From: Sphingomonas sp. PP-CE-1A-559
GTDB lineage: Bacteria > Pseudomonadota > Alphaproteobacteria > Sphingomonadales > Sphingomonadaceae
Length of the DNA stretch: 64,000 bases
Direction of reading: 5' to 3'
NCBI RefSeq assembly: GCF_004340965.1
Contig: NZ_SLYA01000004.1
Span: 186,001 to 250,000 of the forward strand
Part shown: piece by piece, positions 8,595 through 16,584 of the stretch
How positions within the stretch are numbered: position 1 is the stretch's first letter
Layout: every line of letters begins with the position of its first letter
The notes under the pieces: model-generated
Databases searched by the model: none
What the model saw: only the letters and a program-made list of their open reading frames with translations
Told to the model about the DNA's origin: nothing
Translations under genes and position numbers: made by a program

Positions 8595-10601
8595 TCACGC
8601 GTCGATCGCTTCCTCGTCCATGCGCCCCGCATTCTCCTGAATGAACGCAAACCTGTGCGCGGGGTTGTTGCCCATCAGGCGGTCGACGAGGTCCTTTACC
8701 TGCGCGCGCTCCTCATATTCCTGGGGGAGCGTGATGCGGAGCATGCCGCGGGTGGCGGGGTCCATCGTGGTTTCGCGGAGCTGGCTCGGGTTCATTTCGC
8801 CGAGGCCCTTGAAGCGGCCGACATCGACCTTCTTGCCCTTGAACACGGTGCGTTCGAGTTCGGCGCGGTGCGCGTCGTCTCTTGCATAGACACTCTTGGT
8901 GCCGACCGTCAGGCGGTAAAGCGGCGGTTGGGCGAGGTAGAGGTGCCCGCGGCGGACCAGCTCCGGCATCTCCTGGAAGAAGAACGTCATCAGCAGCGTC
9001 GCGATGTGCGCGCCGTCGACGTCTGCGTCGGTCATGATGACGATGCGTTCGTAGCGCAGCGTATCCGGCGTGCAGTCTTTCCGCGTACCGCAGCCCAGCG
9101 CGAGCGTCAGGTCGGCGATTTCCTGGTTGGCGAAGATCTTGGCGCTCGTGGCGGATGCGACGTTGAGGATCTTGCCGCGGATCGGAAGGATCGCCTGCGT
9201 TTTCCGGTCACGCGCCTGTTTCGCCGAGCCACCTGCCGAATCGCCCTCGACGATGAAGAGTTCGGTGCCCTCGGGCGAGTTCGCCGAGCAGTCGGTCAGC
9301 TTGCCCGGCAGGCGGAGCTTCCGCGCGGAGGTCGCCGTCTTGCGCTTGACGTCGCGCTCCTGCTTGCGGCGCAGGCGTTCGTCCATCCGCTCGAGCACAT
9401 AGTTCAGCAGCGCCTTGCCGCGCTCCATGTTGTGGCTGAGGAAATGGTCGAAATGATCGCGCACCGCCTTCTCGACGAGGCCGGCGGCTTCAGGGCTGGT
9501 CAGGCGATCCTTGGTCTGGCTCTGGAATTGCGGCTCGCGGATGAAGACCGACAGCATCAGTTCGCTGCCGACCATGACGTCGTCCGCGCTGATATCCTTG
9601 GTTTTCTTGTTGCCGACCAGATCGCCGAACGCGCGCAGGCCGCGGACCAGCGCCTGGCGGAGGCCCTGCTCGTGCGTGCCGCCGTCGGGGGTCGGAATGG
9701 TGTTGCAATACCAGCTGTACGAGCCGTCGCTCCACAACGGCCACGCGACCGCCCATTCGACGCGGCCCTGCGTCTCGCCGTTCGCGCTCGGGAAATCCTG
9801 CGAGCCGGAAAAAAAGTCGGAGGTCGCGCATTCGCGGCCGGCGATCTGGTCGCGGAGGTGATCGGCGAGGCCTCCGGGGAACTGGAACACGGCCTGCGCA
9901 GGGGTGTCATCGGCGATCAGGTCGGGTGCGCAGTGCCAGCGGATCTCGACGCCGGCGAACAGATACGCCTTCGAGCGGACGAGCTTGTAGAGGCGCTGCG
10001 GCTTGAAGTTCAGCTCGCTGCCGAAGATCTCGGTATCGGGTGTGAAGGCGACGCTGGTGCCGCGACGGTTGGGCGTGGGCCCAAGATGCTCGATCGGGCC
10101 GAGCGTCAGGCCCTTGGCGAAGCGCTGGCGATACAATTGCCGATCGCGTGCGACTTCGACGACGGTGTCGGACGACAGCGCGTTGACCACGCTGATGCCG
10201 ACGCCGTGCAGGCCGCCTGATGTCGCATAGGCCTTGCCAGCAAACTTGCCGCCCGAATGGAGCGTCGAGAGGATCACCTCCAGCGCGGACTTGTCGGGAA
10301 ATTTCGGATGCGGGTCGACCGGGATGCCCCGGCCATTGTCGACGATCGTCAGGCGGTTGTTCGCCTCGAGCGTGACTTCAATGCGTGTCGCGTGGCCGGC
10401 GACCGCCTCGTCCATCGCGTTGTCGAGCACTTCGGCGGCGAGGTGATGCAGCGCGCGCTCGTCGGTACCGCCGACGTACATGCCGGGGCGGCGACGTACG
10501 GGTTCGAGGCCTTCGAGCACCTCGATCGAGGACGCGTCATAGGTGTTTGCAGCGGTCTTCCCGCCAGACGCGCCCGGAGACGCGAACAGATCTTCAGCCA
10601 T
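8595..10601 (-). CDS. parE: DNA topoisomerase IV subunit B
   Basis: ATPase subunit of topoisomerase IV, which decatenates daughter chromosomes with ParC. 668 aa. Seen in order: GHKL ATP-binding motifs (EVLDNAMDEAV, DNGRGIPVDPHPK, GGLHGVGISVVNALS), the transducer domain, and the TOPRIM domain with EGDSAGGSA, PIRGKILNV and metal-binding TDADVDGAHI. PHPKFPDKSALEVI and the absence of the GyrB-type insertion favour ParE over GyrB. The ATG at 10601 (MAEDLF) is chosen over a start 12 codons upstream. Confidence 0.93.
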   Translation of the reverse strand: MAEDLFASPGASGGKTAANTYDASSIEVLEGLEPVRRRPGMYVGGTDERALHHLAAEVLDNAMDEAVAGHATRIEVTLEANNRLTIVDNGRGIPVDPHPKFPDKSALEVILSTLHSGGKFAGKAYATSGGLHGVGISVVNALSSDTVVEVARDRQLYRQRFAKGLTLGPIEHLGPTPNRRGTSVAFTPDTEIFGSELNFKPQRLYKLVRSKAYLFAGVEIRWHCAPDLIADDTPAQAVFQFPGGLADHLRDQIAGRECATSDFFSGSQDFPSANGETQGRVEWAVAWPLWSDGSYSWYCNTIPTPDGGTHEQGLRQALVRGLRAFGDLVGNKKTKDISADDVMVGSELMLSVFIREPQFQSQTKDRLTSPEAAGLVEKAVRDHFDHFLSHNMERGKALLNYVLERMDERLRRKQERDVKRKTATSARKLRLPGKLTDCSANSPEGTELFIVEGDSAGGSAKQARDRKTQAILPIRGKILNVASATSAKIFANQEIADLTLALGCGTRKDCTPDTLRYERIVIMTDADVDGAHIATLLMTFFFQEMPELVRRGHLYLAQPPLYRLTVGTKSVYARDDAHRAELERTVFKGKKVDVGRFKGLGEMNPSQLRETTMDPATRGMLRITLPQEYEERAQVKDLVDRLMGNNPAHRFAFIQENAGRMDEEAIDA

Positions 10602-10760
10602 GCAGCGAACGTAGCCGCTGGCCCGCGACAAAGCCACAGGCTCTGTTTGTTCTCCGTGTTACCGGAAAGCCACATTGATATAGATTGTTGCGGTGCGGGG
10701 ATAATTTTCCGGCCACGCGCCGTTTATGAAAAACCTGTCATGAAGTTTCCGGGAGTGAAT

Positions 10761-11615
10761 ATGACTAAGACGATGATGGTGGCGCTCGCTGGCGCCGCTA
10801 CGCTGGGGTTCGCGGCACCTGCCGCTGCGCAGGAAGTTACGGCCGACGCGCCGTTCAGCGGCATCTATTTCGGTGCGGCCGGTGGCTATGATGTGCAGCC
10901 GAACGACGAGGGTTCGTCGATCCTGTTCGACCGCAACCTCGATGGCCGCTTCGGCGATGCCGTCACGACTGCAGCTGGCGCCAACGCGTTCTCGCCCGGC
11001 TTCTGCAACGGCGCCGCGCGGAGCAGCACAGCTCCTGCCGCCGGTGGCCGTGGCTGCCGCAACGACAAGGACAACACCGCCTATTACGCCCGCGTCGGCA
11101 TCGACCAGCAGCGTGGCAACATCGTTGTCGGCGTCGTCGGCGAGTTCGGCAAGTCGAACATCCGCGACAGCGTCACCGCGTTCTCGACCACGCCCGCGTT
11201 TTACACGATGACTCGCGATCTCGCCTGGGAAGCCTCGATCCGCGGGCGCGTGGGCTATGCGGTCAACACGACGCTGTTCTACGGCACGTTCGGTCCGGGC
11301 TATGCGCGCATCGATCGCGATTTCTATTCGAGCAACACCGCCAACGCGTATGCGCAGAGCGGCAAGAAGAACCAGTTCGGCATCACGGGCGGCGGTGGCA
11401 TCGAGCAGAAGCTCGGCAAGAACATCTCGGTCGGCATGGAATACATGTTCCACCAGTATCAGGACGACGACGCCCGCGTTCTCGTGACGCGCGGCACGCA
11501 GCCTGCGAACAACCCGTTCGTGCTCGCGCCGAACACGGCTGGGACGGCGTTCAAGCGTTCGGATGACAACTTCCGTTGGCACAGCCTGCGCGGCACGGTG
11601 GCGTTCCGGTTCTGA
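10761..11615 (+). CDS. Outer-membrane beta-barrel protein
   Basis: 284 aa. A signal peptide (MTKTMMVALAGAATLGFAAP) is cut after about residue 23 (AAA|QEV). The mature protein has alternating polar and aromatic beta strands with FSGIYFGAAGGYD at the start, RGRVGYAVNTTLFYGTFG and VGMEYMFHQY further on, and ends in GTVAFRF with the C-terminal Phe that BAM recognises. It fits the 8-stranded OmpA/opacity-like porin superfamily. GGGAG lies 6 nt before this ATG, so I prefer it to the ATG at 10740. A loose -10 match (GATAAT, 10700) lies upstream. Its 3' UTR carries the structured element. Confidence 0.85.
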   Translation: MTKTMMVALAGAATLGFAAPAAAQEVTADAPFSGIYFGAAGGYDVQPNDEGSSILFDRNLDGRFGDAVTTAAGANAFSPGFCNGAARSSTAPAAGGRGCRNDKDNTAYYARVGIDQQRGNIVVGVVGEFGKSNIRDSVTAFSTTPAFYTMTRDLAWEASIRGRVGYAVNTTLFYGTFGPGYARIDRDFYSSNTANAYAQSGKKNQFGITGGGGIEQKLGKNISVGMEYMFHQYQDDDARVLVTRGTQPANNPFVLAPNTAGTAFKRSDDNFRWHSLRGTVAFRF

Positions 11616-11758
11616 GGCGAAGGGCGGCCGCTGCCACGCTGGCAGCGGATTCGCCCAAGCCCGGCCGGCGCGGTTCACCGCGACCGACGACATGGGCTTT
11701 GTCCATGCTAGCTGGTTGAGAAAAGGCCGCTTCCTCATACAGGGGAGCGGCCTTTTTT
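11616..11758 (+). ncRNA. Structured 3' UTR / candidate sRNA, copy A, with terminator
   Basis: Begins right after the barrel-gene stop with GGCGAAGGGCGGCC. Hairpins: H1 11630-11636/11640-11646; H2 11669-11673/11678-11682; H3 11691-11697/11701-11707 (CATGGGC TTT GTCCATG); H4 a 10-bp terminator stem at about 11725-11752 followed by T6 (11753-11758). It is about 80% identical to the reverse complement of 11975-12120, with compensatory changes in H1. This argues for a conserved RNA, either a functional 3' UTR or a 3'-UTR-derived sRNA. Not a family I recognise. Confidence 0.72.
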
Positions 11759-11777
11759 GGTTCCATGCAAAGTTTGT

Positions 11778-11827
11778 TTCCCCGCGAAGGCGGGGACCCA
11801 GACTGGGCTCCCGCCTTCGCGGGAGAA
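11778..11827. repeat. REP inverted repeat, family D, between the two RNA copies
   Basis: TTCCCCGCGAAGGCGGGGAC...and its near-complement CTCCCGCCTTCGCGGGAGAA, with short central CCCAGACTGGG. Same core as 15139-15216. Confidence 0.75.
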
Positions 11828-11860
11828 CAAGAGGGGGCGGTAGGCGCGTTTAGTTAAAGC

Positions 11861-11966
11861 ACCACCCCGGCGGGGGCCGGGGCCCAGTTGGGCAACGCTG
11901 CTAAACGCGCGCGGCGCTCAGTTACCGAGACCTTTCCAACTCGACCCCGGCCTTCGCCGGGGTGGA
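11861..11966. repeat. REPIN-like element (CACCCCGGCG...CGCCGGGGTGG)
   Basis: The outer arms ACCACCCCGGCGGGGGCCGGGG and CCCCGGCCTTCGCCGGGGTGG are inverted and each can fold. A close relative lies at 52680-52789. It occupies the middle of the 505-bp gap between the barrel gene and gcrA. Confidence 0.78.
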
Positions 11967-11974
11967 GCCTGTTT

Positions 11975-12120
11975 AAAAAAGGCCGCTTCCTCGCCCGAGG
12001 AAACGGCCTTTTCTACATCACGCTAGCCATGGGCAAAGCCCATGTCGTCGGACGCGGACAAGCCGCGCCGGCCGGGCTTGGGCGAGTCCTGCGCCAGGTT
12101 GGCGCAGGCCGCCCTGCGCC
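11975..12120 (-). ncRNA. Structured 3' UTR / candidate sRNA, copy B, downstream of gcrA
   Basis: Reverse-strand twin of 11616-11758, starting right after the gcrA stop (GGCGCAGGGCGGCC). Its first hairpin, TGCGCCA-ACC-TGGCGCA, differs from copy A at three pairs, all compensated. H2 is CGCGG-N5-CCGCG, H3 is a perfect CATGGGC TTT GCCCATG, and the terminator has a 13-bp stem with one G-U pair ending in T6 (12000s to 11975). The same ordered architecture in two different genes' 3' UTRs supports a conserved RNA. Confidence 0.72.
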
Positions 12121-12879
12121 TCACCTCGGCCGCGGACCGCCGAACGGCAGCGGCGGGGTCGGACGACGATCGCGGCGCGGCAGCTGTGCCTGGTACGCGT
12201 GGCCGCAATGGTCGACGCAATACGGGAAGCCGGGGTTCACCGCCTTGCCGCAGAAGTGGAAGTCGGGCTCGCCCGGATGGCCGAGCGGCCATTTGCAGAT
12301 GCGGTCGTTCAGTTCGAGCAGGCTCGTCTTGTTCGCCATCTCGGCGGACGGCTTGGCGGGGACGAGGCGACGCGGCGGGGCGGGCGTGCTGGGAGGCTGC
12401 TGCTCGCCAGGCGCCTGGCGGAGGAAGCCGCCGGGGCCGACCGAGCGCAGGATCGGCTGGGGCGCTCGAACGGGGGCGACGACGGCCGGAGCTACCTCGT
12501 CCTCATCCTCGTCCTCCTCGTCCTCAGGCTCTTCGGCAACCGGCTCTGGTTCGACCGGTGCCGCGGGCTTGGCCGCTGCCACGACCGGCGGCACGACCGG
12601 TGCAGGCTTGGGGGCCTCGACCTCGACCGGCTCCGGTGCCGCGACCGGCTCGGGCGACGCCGCTGCAGCCGACGCCGATGCTTCGGCAGCAGCAGCCGCC
12701 TTGGCCTCGGGATCGTTCGGCTTCACCGGCGACGGGCGCGCCTGCAGCTCGAGGCGGTGGGCCTTGCCGATGACGGCGTTGCGGCTGACGCCACCCAGTG
12801 CTTCGGCGATCTGGCTGGCGGTCTGGCCGGCCTCCCACATCGTCTTGAGCGTCGCGATGCGCTCGTCGGTCCAGGACAT
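12121..12879 (-). CDS. gcrA: Cell-cycle regulator GcrA
   Basis: Alphaproteobacterial sigma-70 cofactor that activates promoters with CcrM-methylated GANTC sites and sets cell-cycle transcription. 252 aa. The N-terminal HTH-like DNA-binding domain (MSWTDERIATLKTMWEAG, SRNAVIGKAHRL; residues 1-45) is diagnostic. A long Pro/Ala/Glu linker follows, with an acidic run (EEPEDEEDEDEDE), then the C-terminal sigma-binding domain with CKWPLGHP, FCGKAV and YCVDHC. The linker looks longer than in compact GcrA proteins. AAGGA stands 6 nt before the ATG. Its 3' UTR holds RNA copy B. Confidence 0.95.
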   Translation of the reverse strand: MSWTDERIATLKTMWEAGQTASQIAEALGGVSRNAVIGKAHRLELQARPSPVKPNDPEAKAAAAAEASASAAAASPEPVAAPEPVEVEAPKPAPVVPPVVAAAKPAAPVEPEPVAEEPEDEEDEDEDEVAPAVVAPVRAPQPILRSVGPGGFLRQAPGEQQPPSTPAPPRRLVPAKPSAEMANKTSLLELNDRICKWPLGHPGEPDFHFCGKAVNPGFPYCVDHCGHAYQAQLPRRDRRPTPPLPFGGPRPR

Positions 12880-12906
12880 GTTCGTTCCTTAGTCTTGCTC
12901 AGCCGG

Positions 12907-12940
12907 GTTGCGGGCGGCAGCGGCAGCGATTACCCGCAAC
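12907..12940. promoter_or_regulatory. 8-bp inverted repeat in the gcrA/permease divergent region
   Basis: GTTGCGGG at 12907-12914 and CCCGCAAC at 12933-12940, perfectly complementary, 18 bp apart. The right arm ends 4 bp before the permease ATG. It could be an operator or an mRNA hairpin over the permease start, which has no Shine-Dalgarno. Confidence 0.35.
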
Positions 12941-12944
12941 GCCT

Positions 12945-13799
12945 ATGAGCAGCCAGCCCCCAATCGGTGAAATCCATTCGGCGGTGCATTCCGCCCCCGG
13001 CGTTCCCGTCATAAAGAGCGTGAACTGGGAGGGATTGCGAACCCTCTATATCAAGGAGGTGCGCCGGTTCTTCAAGGTGCAGCTTCAGACGGTGTGGGCG
13101 CCAGCGATAACGACGCTGCTGTTTCTGATTGTGTTCACCATCGCGACGGGCGCGAAAAGCCCGGTGCCGGTCGACGGACAGATCGTCGCGTTCGCCGATT
13201 TCATCGCGCCCGGCCTGATCATCGCGCAGGGCATGATGGGTCCGGCGTTCGCCAATGCCAGCTTCTCGCTGCTGGTCGGCAAGATGCAGGGGACGATCGT
13301 CGATTACCTCCAGCCGCCCTTGTCGACGGGCGAACTGCTGGGCGCGTTGGTCGCCGGCGCCGTGACTCGCGCGGTGATCGTCGGGATCGTCGTGTGGGCG
13401 GCGATGGCGCTGTACCCGGGTGTGCACGTGACGCCGCATGCGCCGCTCGCGATCATCTGGTTCGGGTTGCTGGGCGCGACGTTCCTCGCGCTGCTAGGCG
13501 TGCTGACGTCGATCTGGGCGGACAAGTTCGATCATGCCGCCGCGGTCACCAACTTCGTGATCGCGCCGTTGTCGCTGTTGTCGGGGACGTTCTACTCGGT
13601 CGACAAGCTCGCGCCCGCGTTCCGCGCGTTCAGCCATGCGAACCCGTTCTTCTATATCATCTCGGGGTTCCGATACGGGTTCCTGGGGATCGCCGACTCG
13701 CCGGTAATGATCGGCGGGATCGTGATCCTGGTGATCGACCTGGTGCTGGCGACGCTGTGCTACCGGTTGCTGAAGAGCGGTTGGAAGCTGAAGAACTGA
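12945..13799 (+). CDS. ABC-2 type transporter permease
   Basis: 284 aa inner-membrane permease of the ABC-2 family (YadH/NodJ-like), with about six membrane segments after an N-terminal cytoplasmic part (YIKEVRRFFKV, the amphipathic entry helix). LSLLSGTFYSVDKLAP and the preceding segment match the conserved ABC-2 signature region. The substrate cannot be told from sequence. The ATPase partner is not adjacent; the downstream gene overlaps the stop by one base (TGATG) and encodes a serine hydrolase. It starts at ATG 12945 and is divergent from gcrA. Confidence 0.88.
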   Translation: MSSQPPIGEIHSAVHSAPGVPVIKSVNWEGLRTLYIKEVRRFFKVQLQTVWAPAITTLLFLIVFTIATGAKSPVPVDGQIVAFADFIAPGLIIAQGMMGPAFANASFSLLVGKMQGTIVDYLQPPLSTGELLGALVAGAVTRAVIVGIVVWAAMALYPGVHVTPHAPLAIIWFGLLGATFLALLGVLTSIWADKFDHAAAVTNFVIAPLSLLSGTFYSVDKLAPAFRAFSHANPFFYIISGFRYGFLGIADSPVMIGGIVILVIDLVLATLCYRLLKSGWKLKN

Positions 13800-15070
13800 T
13801 GCGGAGCCTCGCGCTCTGGCTGGTGGCGTTGGCGGTGGCTTTGCTGCCGGTCGGTGCGGTGGCGCAGGGCGCGGTGGCGGACCCGGCGTTGCGGGCGAAA
13901 GCGGATGCGTTGGTCGCAATCCTCGACGGGCGTGGCGCATATGACGCGTATTTCGCCGCGAGCTTCCGCGAGAAAGTGCCCAAAGCGCAGTTTGCGTCGA
14001 TCGTCGAGAAGCTGAAGGCGACGCTCGGCGTACCGCAGAAGATCGAGTCGCTCACCGCGACTTCGGCCTGGTCGGCGGATCTGGTCGTTGGCTATGCGCG
14101 GGGTACGGCGAGCGTTCGGCTCGTGATCGACCCCGCGGCGCCGCATGCTGCGACGGGGTTGCTGATCACGGGTACGGGGGCGCGGGACGATACTTTGGCG
14201 AAGGTCGAGGCGGAGTTTCGTGCACTGCCGGGGGCTAGTGGGTTCGGGCTTTACGCGCTCGGCGAGGGTAAGCCCGAGCCGATCCTCGAGTACCGTGCCG
14301 ATGTCGCTGCACCGCTGGGGTCGGCGTTCAAGCTCTGGGTGCTGACGGAGTTGGCGCGTCAGGTTGCGGCAGGCGAGCGGCATTGGGAGGACGTCGTGAA
14401 GGTCGGGGCGCCGTCCCTGCCGTCGGGGGTGTTGCAGACCTGGCCCGCCAGGTCGCCGGTGACGGTGCAGACGCTGGCGACGATGATGATCTCGATCAGC
14501 GACAATACCGCGACGGATACGCTGCTGACGACGCTCGGCCGCGCGAAGGTCGATGCGATGGCGGCGGCGGCTGGCGGCAGCGTGCCGGTGATGACGACGC
14601 GGGAGATGTTTGCGCTGAAGGGCGATCCGGGGCTGACGAAGGCCTGGGCGGCTGGGTCTGGGGACGAGCGGCGGGCGCTGCTGGTGGACAATGCGGTGAA
14701 AATCGCGACGGCCAAGCTGGATCCGACCGTGTTCGCCGGGAAGCCTGTGGCGATCGACAGCATCGAGTGGTTTGCGAGTCCCTCGGCGATGGCGGGACTG
14801 CTGGATCGGCTGCGGGGGGCGGATGCTACGACTCGGGCAGTGCTGTCGGTCAATGCGGGAGTCGATCCGGCGATCGCCAAGCGGTTTGGGTATGTCGGGT
14901 TCAAGGGCGGCGGCGAGCCTGGGGTGATTGCGCTGAACTATCTGGTGCAGGCGAAGGACGGGCGCTGGTATGCGGCGACCGGGAACTGGCACCGGCCAGA
15001 TGACGGCGTGAACGAGGTTCGGTTCGCGGGGCTTATGGGGCGGGCGCTGGCGTTGCTGGCGGCGCGGTAG
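13799..15070 (+). CDS. Exported beta-lactamase-fold serine hydrolase
   Basis: 423 aa with a signal peptide (cut after about residue 22, AVA|QGA). Residues about 25-140 form an N-terminal domain I do not recognise with certainty. The C-terminal part carries the class A penicillin-recognising triad in order and spacing: S175-AF-K178 (SxxK), S234-D-N236 (SDN) and K369-GG (KTG-like). I see no clear omega-loop ExxLN, so true beta-lactamase activity is doubtful; a peptidase or esterase acting on cell-wall peptides is as likely. The start overlaps the permease stop, implying translational coupling. Confidence 0.85.
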   Translation: MRSLALWLVALAVALLPVGAVAQGAVADPALRAKADALVAILDGRGAYDAYFAASFREKVPKAQFASIVEKLKATLGVPQKIESLTATSAWSADLVVGYARGTASVRLVIDPAAPHAATGLLITGTGARDDTLAKVEAEFRALPGASGFGLYALGEGKPEPILEYRADVAAPLGSAFKLWVLTELARQVAAGERHWEDVVKVGAPSLPSGVLQTWPARSPVTVQTLATMMISISDNTATDTLLTTLGRAKVDAMAAAAGGSVPVMTTREMFALKGDPGLTKAWAAGSGDERRALLVDNAVKIATAKLDPTVFAGKPVAIDSIEWFASPSAMAGLLDRLRGADATTRAVLSVNAGVDPAIAKRFGYVGFKGGGEPGVIALNYLVQAKDGRWYAATGNWHRPDDGVNEVRFAGLMGRALALLAAR

Positions 15071-15138
15071 GGTTTGCTGCTTTTCGCTGAATGCCCCCAT
15101 AGGCTGATCGAATACAGCGCGAACGCCAACCCATGCCG

Positions 15139-15216
15139 TTCCCCCACGAAGGCGGGGGTCCAGGGTAACTGAAGATGGCGTTTGTGATCCTGGGCTCCTG
15201 CGTTCGCAGGAGAACA
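15139..15216. repeat. REP inverted repeat, family D
   Basis: TTCCCCCACGAAGGCGGGGG and GCTCCTGCGTTCGCAGGAGAA are inverted with inner CCAGG/CCTGG. It lies between the convergent hydrolase and GNAT genes, where it may terminate both. Confidence 0.75.
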
Positions 15217-15232
15217 GCTTATTAAGTGGGGA

Positions 15233-15760
15233 TCAGGCCCGTCCCGCCGCCTGCCAGCTATCCGCGCAGAGCCCGTAGATCAGGCTGTCGCGCAACCCCA
15301 GATGCGTTTCCCATTCGTCGCGCAACAACCGCTCGCGGCGAAAACCGAGACGTTCCAGCAACGTGATCGACGCAGTATTCTCGGTATCTGCATCCGCAAA
15401 AACCCGGCTCCGGCCTTCTGCGAACAAGCGATCAATCACTGCCGACACAGCCTCCCGCGCAATCCCCCGTCCCCAGGCCTCGCGCGCAAGGATGAACCCG
15501 ATCTCCGTCACCCCTGCCCCATCCGCCTCGCTACCAGAGACCCAGCCGATCGCGCGGTCGTCGCCGGTGCGGGTGATCGCCCAGGTGCGCTGGTTGCCCG
15601 GTGCGGCCTCCTCGGCGAGGTAGGTGCGGACGTCGTCGACCGAGCCCAAGGGGCCGTCCGCCGAATAGGCCATCAGCTCCGCATCGGCGAGCATCGGGTG
15701 CAACGCGGTCGCATCGCCCTCGACGAGCGGCCGCAACCGCAGCCGACGCGTCTTCAGCAC
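15233..15760 (-). CDS. GNAT family N-acetyltransferase
   Basis: About 175 aa of the RimJ/RimL-like branch: RLRLRPLVEGD at the start (strand 1/helix 1), EIGFILAREAWGRGIAREAV with the acetyl-CoA pyrophosphate loop, and ENTASITLLERLGFRRE, the conserved 'NxxSxxLLExxGF' helix. The substrate is unknown. The GTG at 15760 fits the usual family start; the frame extends upstream to 15874, overlapping the LysR gene. It is probably the last gene of the metZ-apaG-lysR-GNAT run. The start position is uncertain. Confidence 0.85.
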   Translation of the reverse strand: MLKTRRLRLRPLVEGDATALHPMLADAELMAYSADGPLGSVDDVRTYLAEEAAPGNQRTWAITRTGDDRAIGWVSGSEADGAGVTEIGFILAREAWGRGIAREAVSAVIDRLFAEGRSRVFADADTENTASITLLERLGFRRERLLRDEWETHLGLRDSLIYGLCADSWQAAGRA

Positions 15761-15801
15761 CGGCGATACGCCAGCGCGCCGCGGTCTGCGTCCGGGTTGC
15801 C

Positions 15802-16584
15802 TCACGCGGTCAGAGCATCCACGAGCGCGCGGACTTTCTTCTGGCGCCACTGCGGGAGCGGGGCAACCAGCCAATAGCCCCCCTTCGAGGGCTGCGACTC
15901 GCCGATAAGCCGTACGCGGGCCTGCGCCAGATCGCGGCGAGCGAGCAGTTCCGGCACCGTTGCGCGCCCCAGCCCCGCCGCCGCCGCGTCGATCGCGAGC
16001 CCGGCGTCAGTGACGCGGACCAGCGCGACGCCGTCCTCACCCGACCACGCGATCGCGGCTTCGCTGTCCGCGCCAGGCTTGGCGATCGTCACCATGCCCT
16101 CCGACTCGAGCGCCTCGCCCTCGTGCTCGCCCGGACCATCGCCCCAGCGGATCGCGAGATCGAGATTGGCTTCGGTGAAGTCGACATTCTCGTCGGCGGT
16201 GATCAGCACGAAGCGGAGTTCCGGATCCGCCTCGGCGATCTGTGCGAGCCGCGGCATCAGCCACTTCTCGGTCAGGTCGCGCGGCGCAGCAATCGTCAGC
16301 GATTTCGACGACTGCCCCGCCTGCATCGCCCGCACGGCTTCCTCGAACTGGAGGAACCCGCCACGGAGCGCGCCGAGACCCGCTTCCGCCTCAGGCGTCA
16401 GTTCGAGCCCGCGCGTGGTGCGGCGGAAAAGCACGACGCCGAGCGTATCCTCCAGCGCGCGGATCTGCTGGCCAACCGCCGCCGGCGTTACCGCCAGCTC
16501 ATCGGCTGCTCGCGTAAACGACAGATGCCGCGCCGCCGCGTCGAGCACGCGCAGGCCATTGAGCGGGAGATGCGTGCGCTTCAA
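15802..16584 (-). CDS. LysR-type regulator, GcvA-like
   Basis: 260 aa. The N-terminal winged HTH is unmistakable (GLRVLDAAARHLSFTRAADELAVTPAAVGQQIRALED), with the GcvA-type opening KRTHLPLN, followed by a substrate-binding domain (TIAAPRDLTEKWLMPRL). The chosen start is TTG at 16584, whose TTGA overlaps the apaG stop: no ATG lies between apaG and the HTH, and GcvA-like proteins begin at this residue. The longer frame into apaG has no similarity. The target is unknown; no glycine-cleavage genes are here. The C-terminal domain is slightly short. Confidence 0.86.
   Translation of the reverse strand: MKRTHLPLNGLRVLDAAARHLSFTRAADELAVTPAAVGQQIRALEDTLGVVLFRRTTRGLELTPEAEAGLGALRGGFLQFEEAVRAMQAGQSSKSLTIAAPRDLTEKWLMPRLAQIAEADPELRFVLITADENVDFTEANLDLAIRWGDGPGEHEGEALESEGMVTIAKPGADSEAAIAWSGEDGVALVRVTDAGLAIDAAAAGLGRATVPELLARRDLAQARVRLIGESQPSKGGYWLVAPLPQWRQKKVRALVDALTA

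Noticed and set aside
8655..10220. Long plus-strand frame opposite parE (521 aa)
   Set aside because: Composition is that of an antisense shadow in high-GC DNA; parE on the other strand carries every family motif.
13799..15070. Confident class A beta-lactamase (resistance gene)
   Set aside because: SxxK, SDN and KGG are present, but no clear omega-loop Glu motif, and the extra N-terminal domain is atypical.
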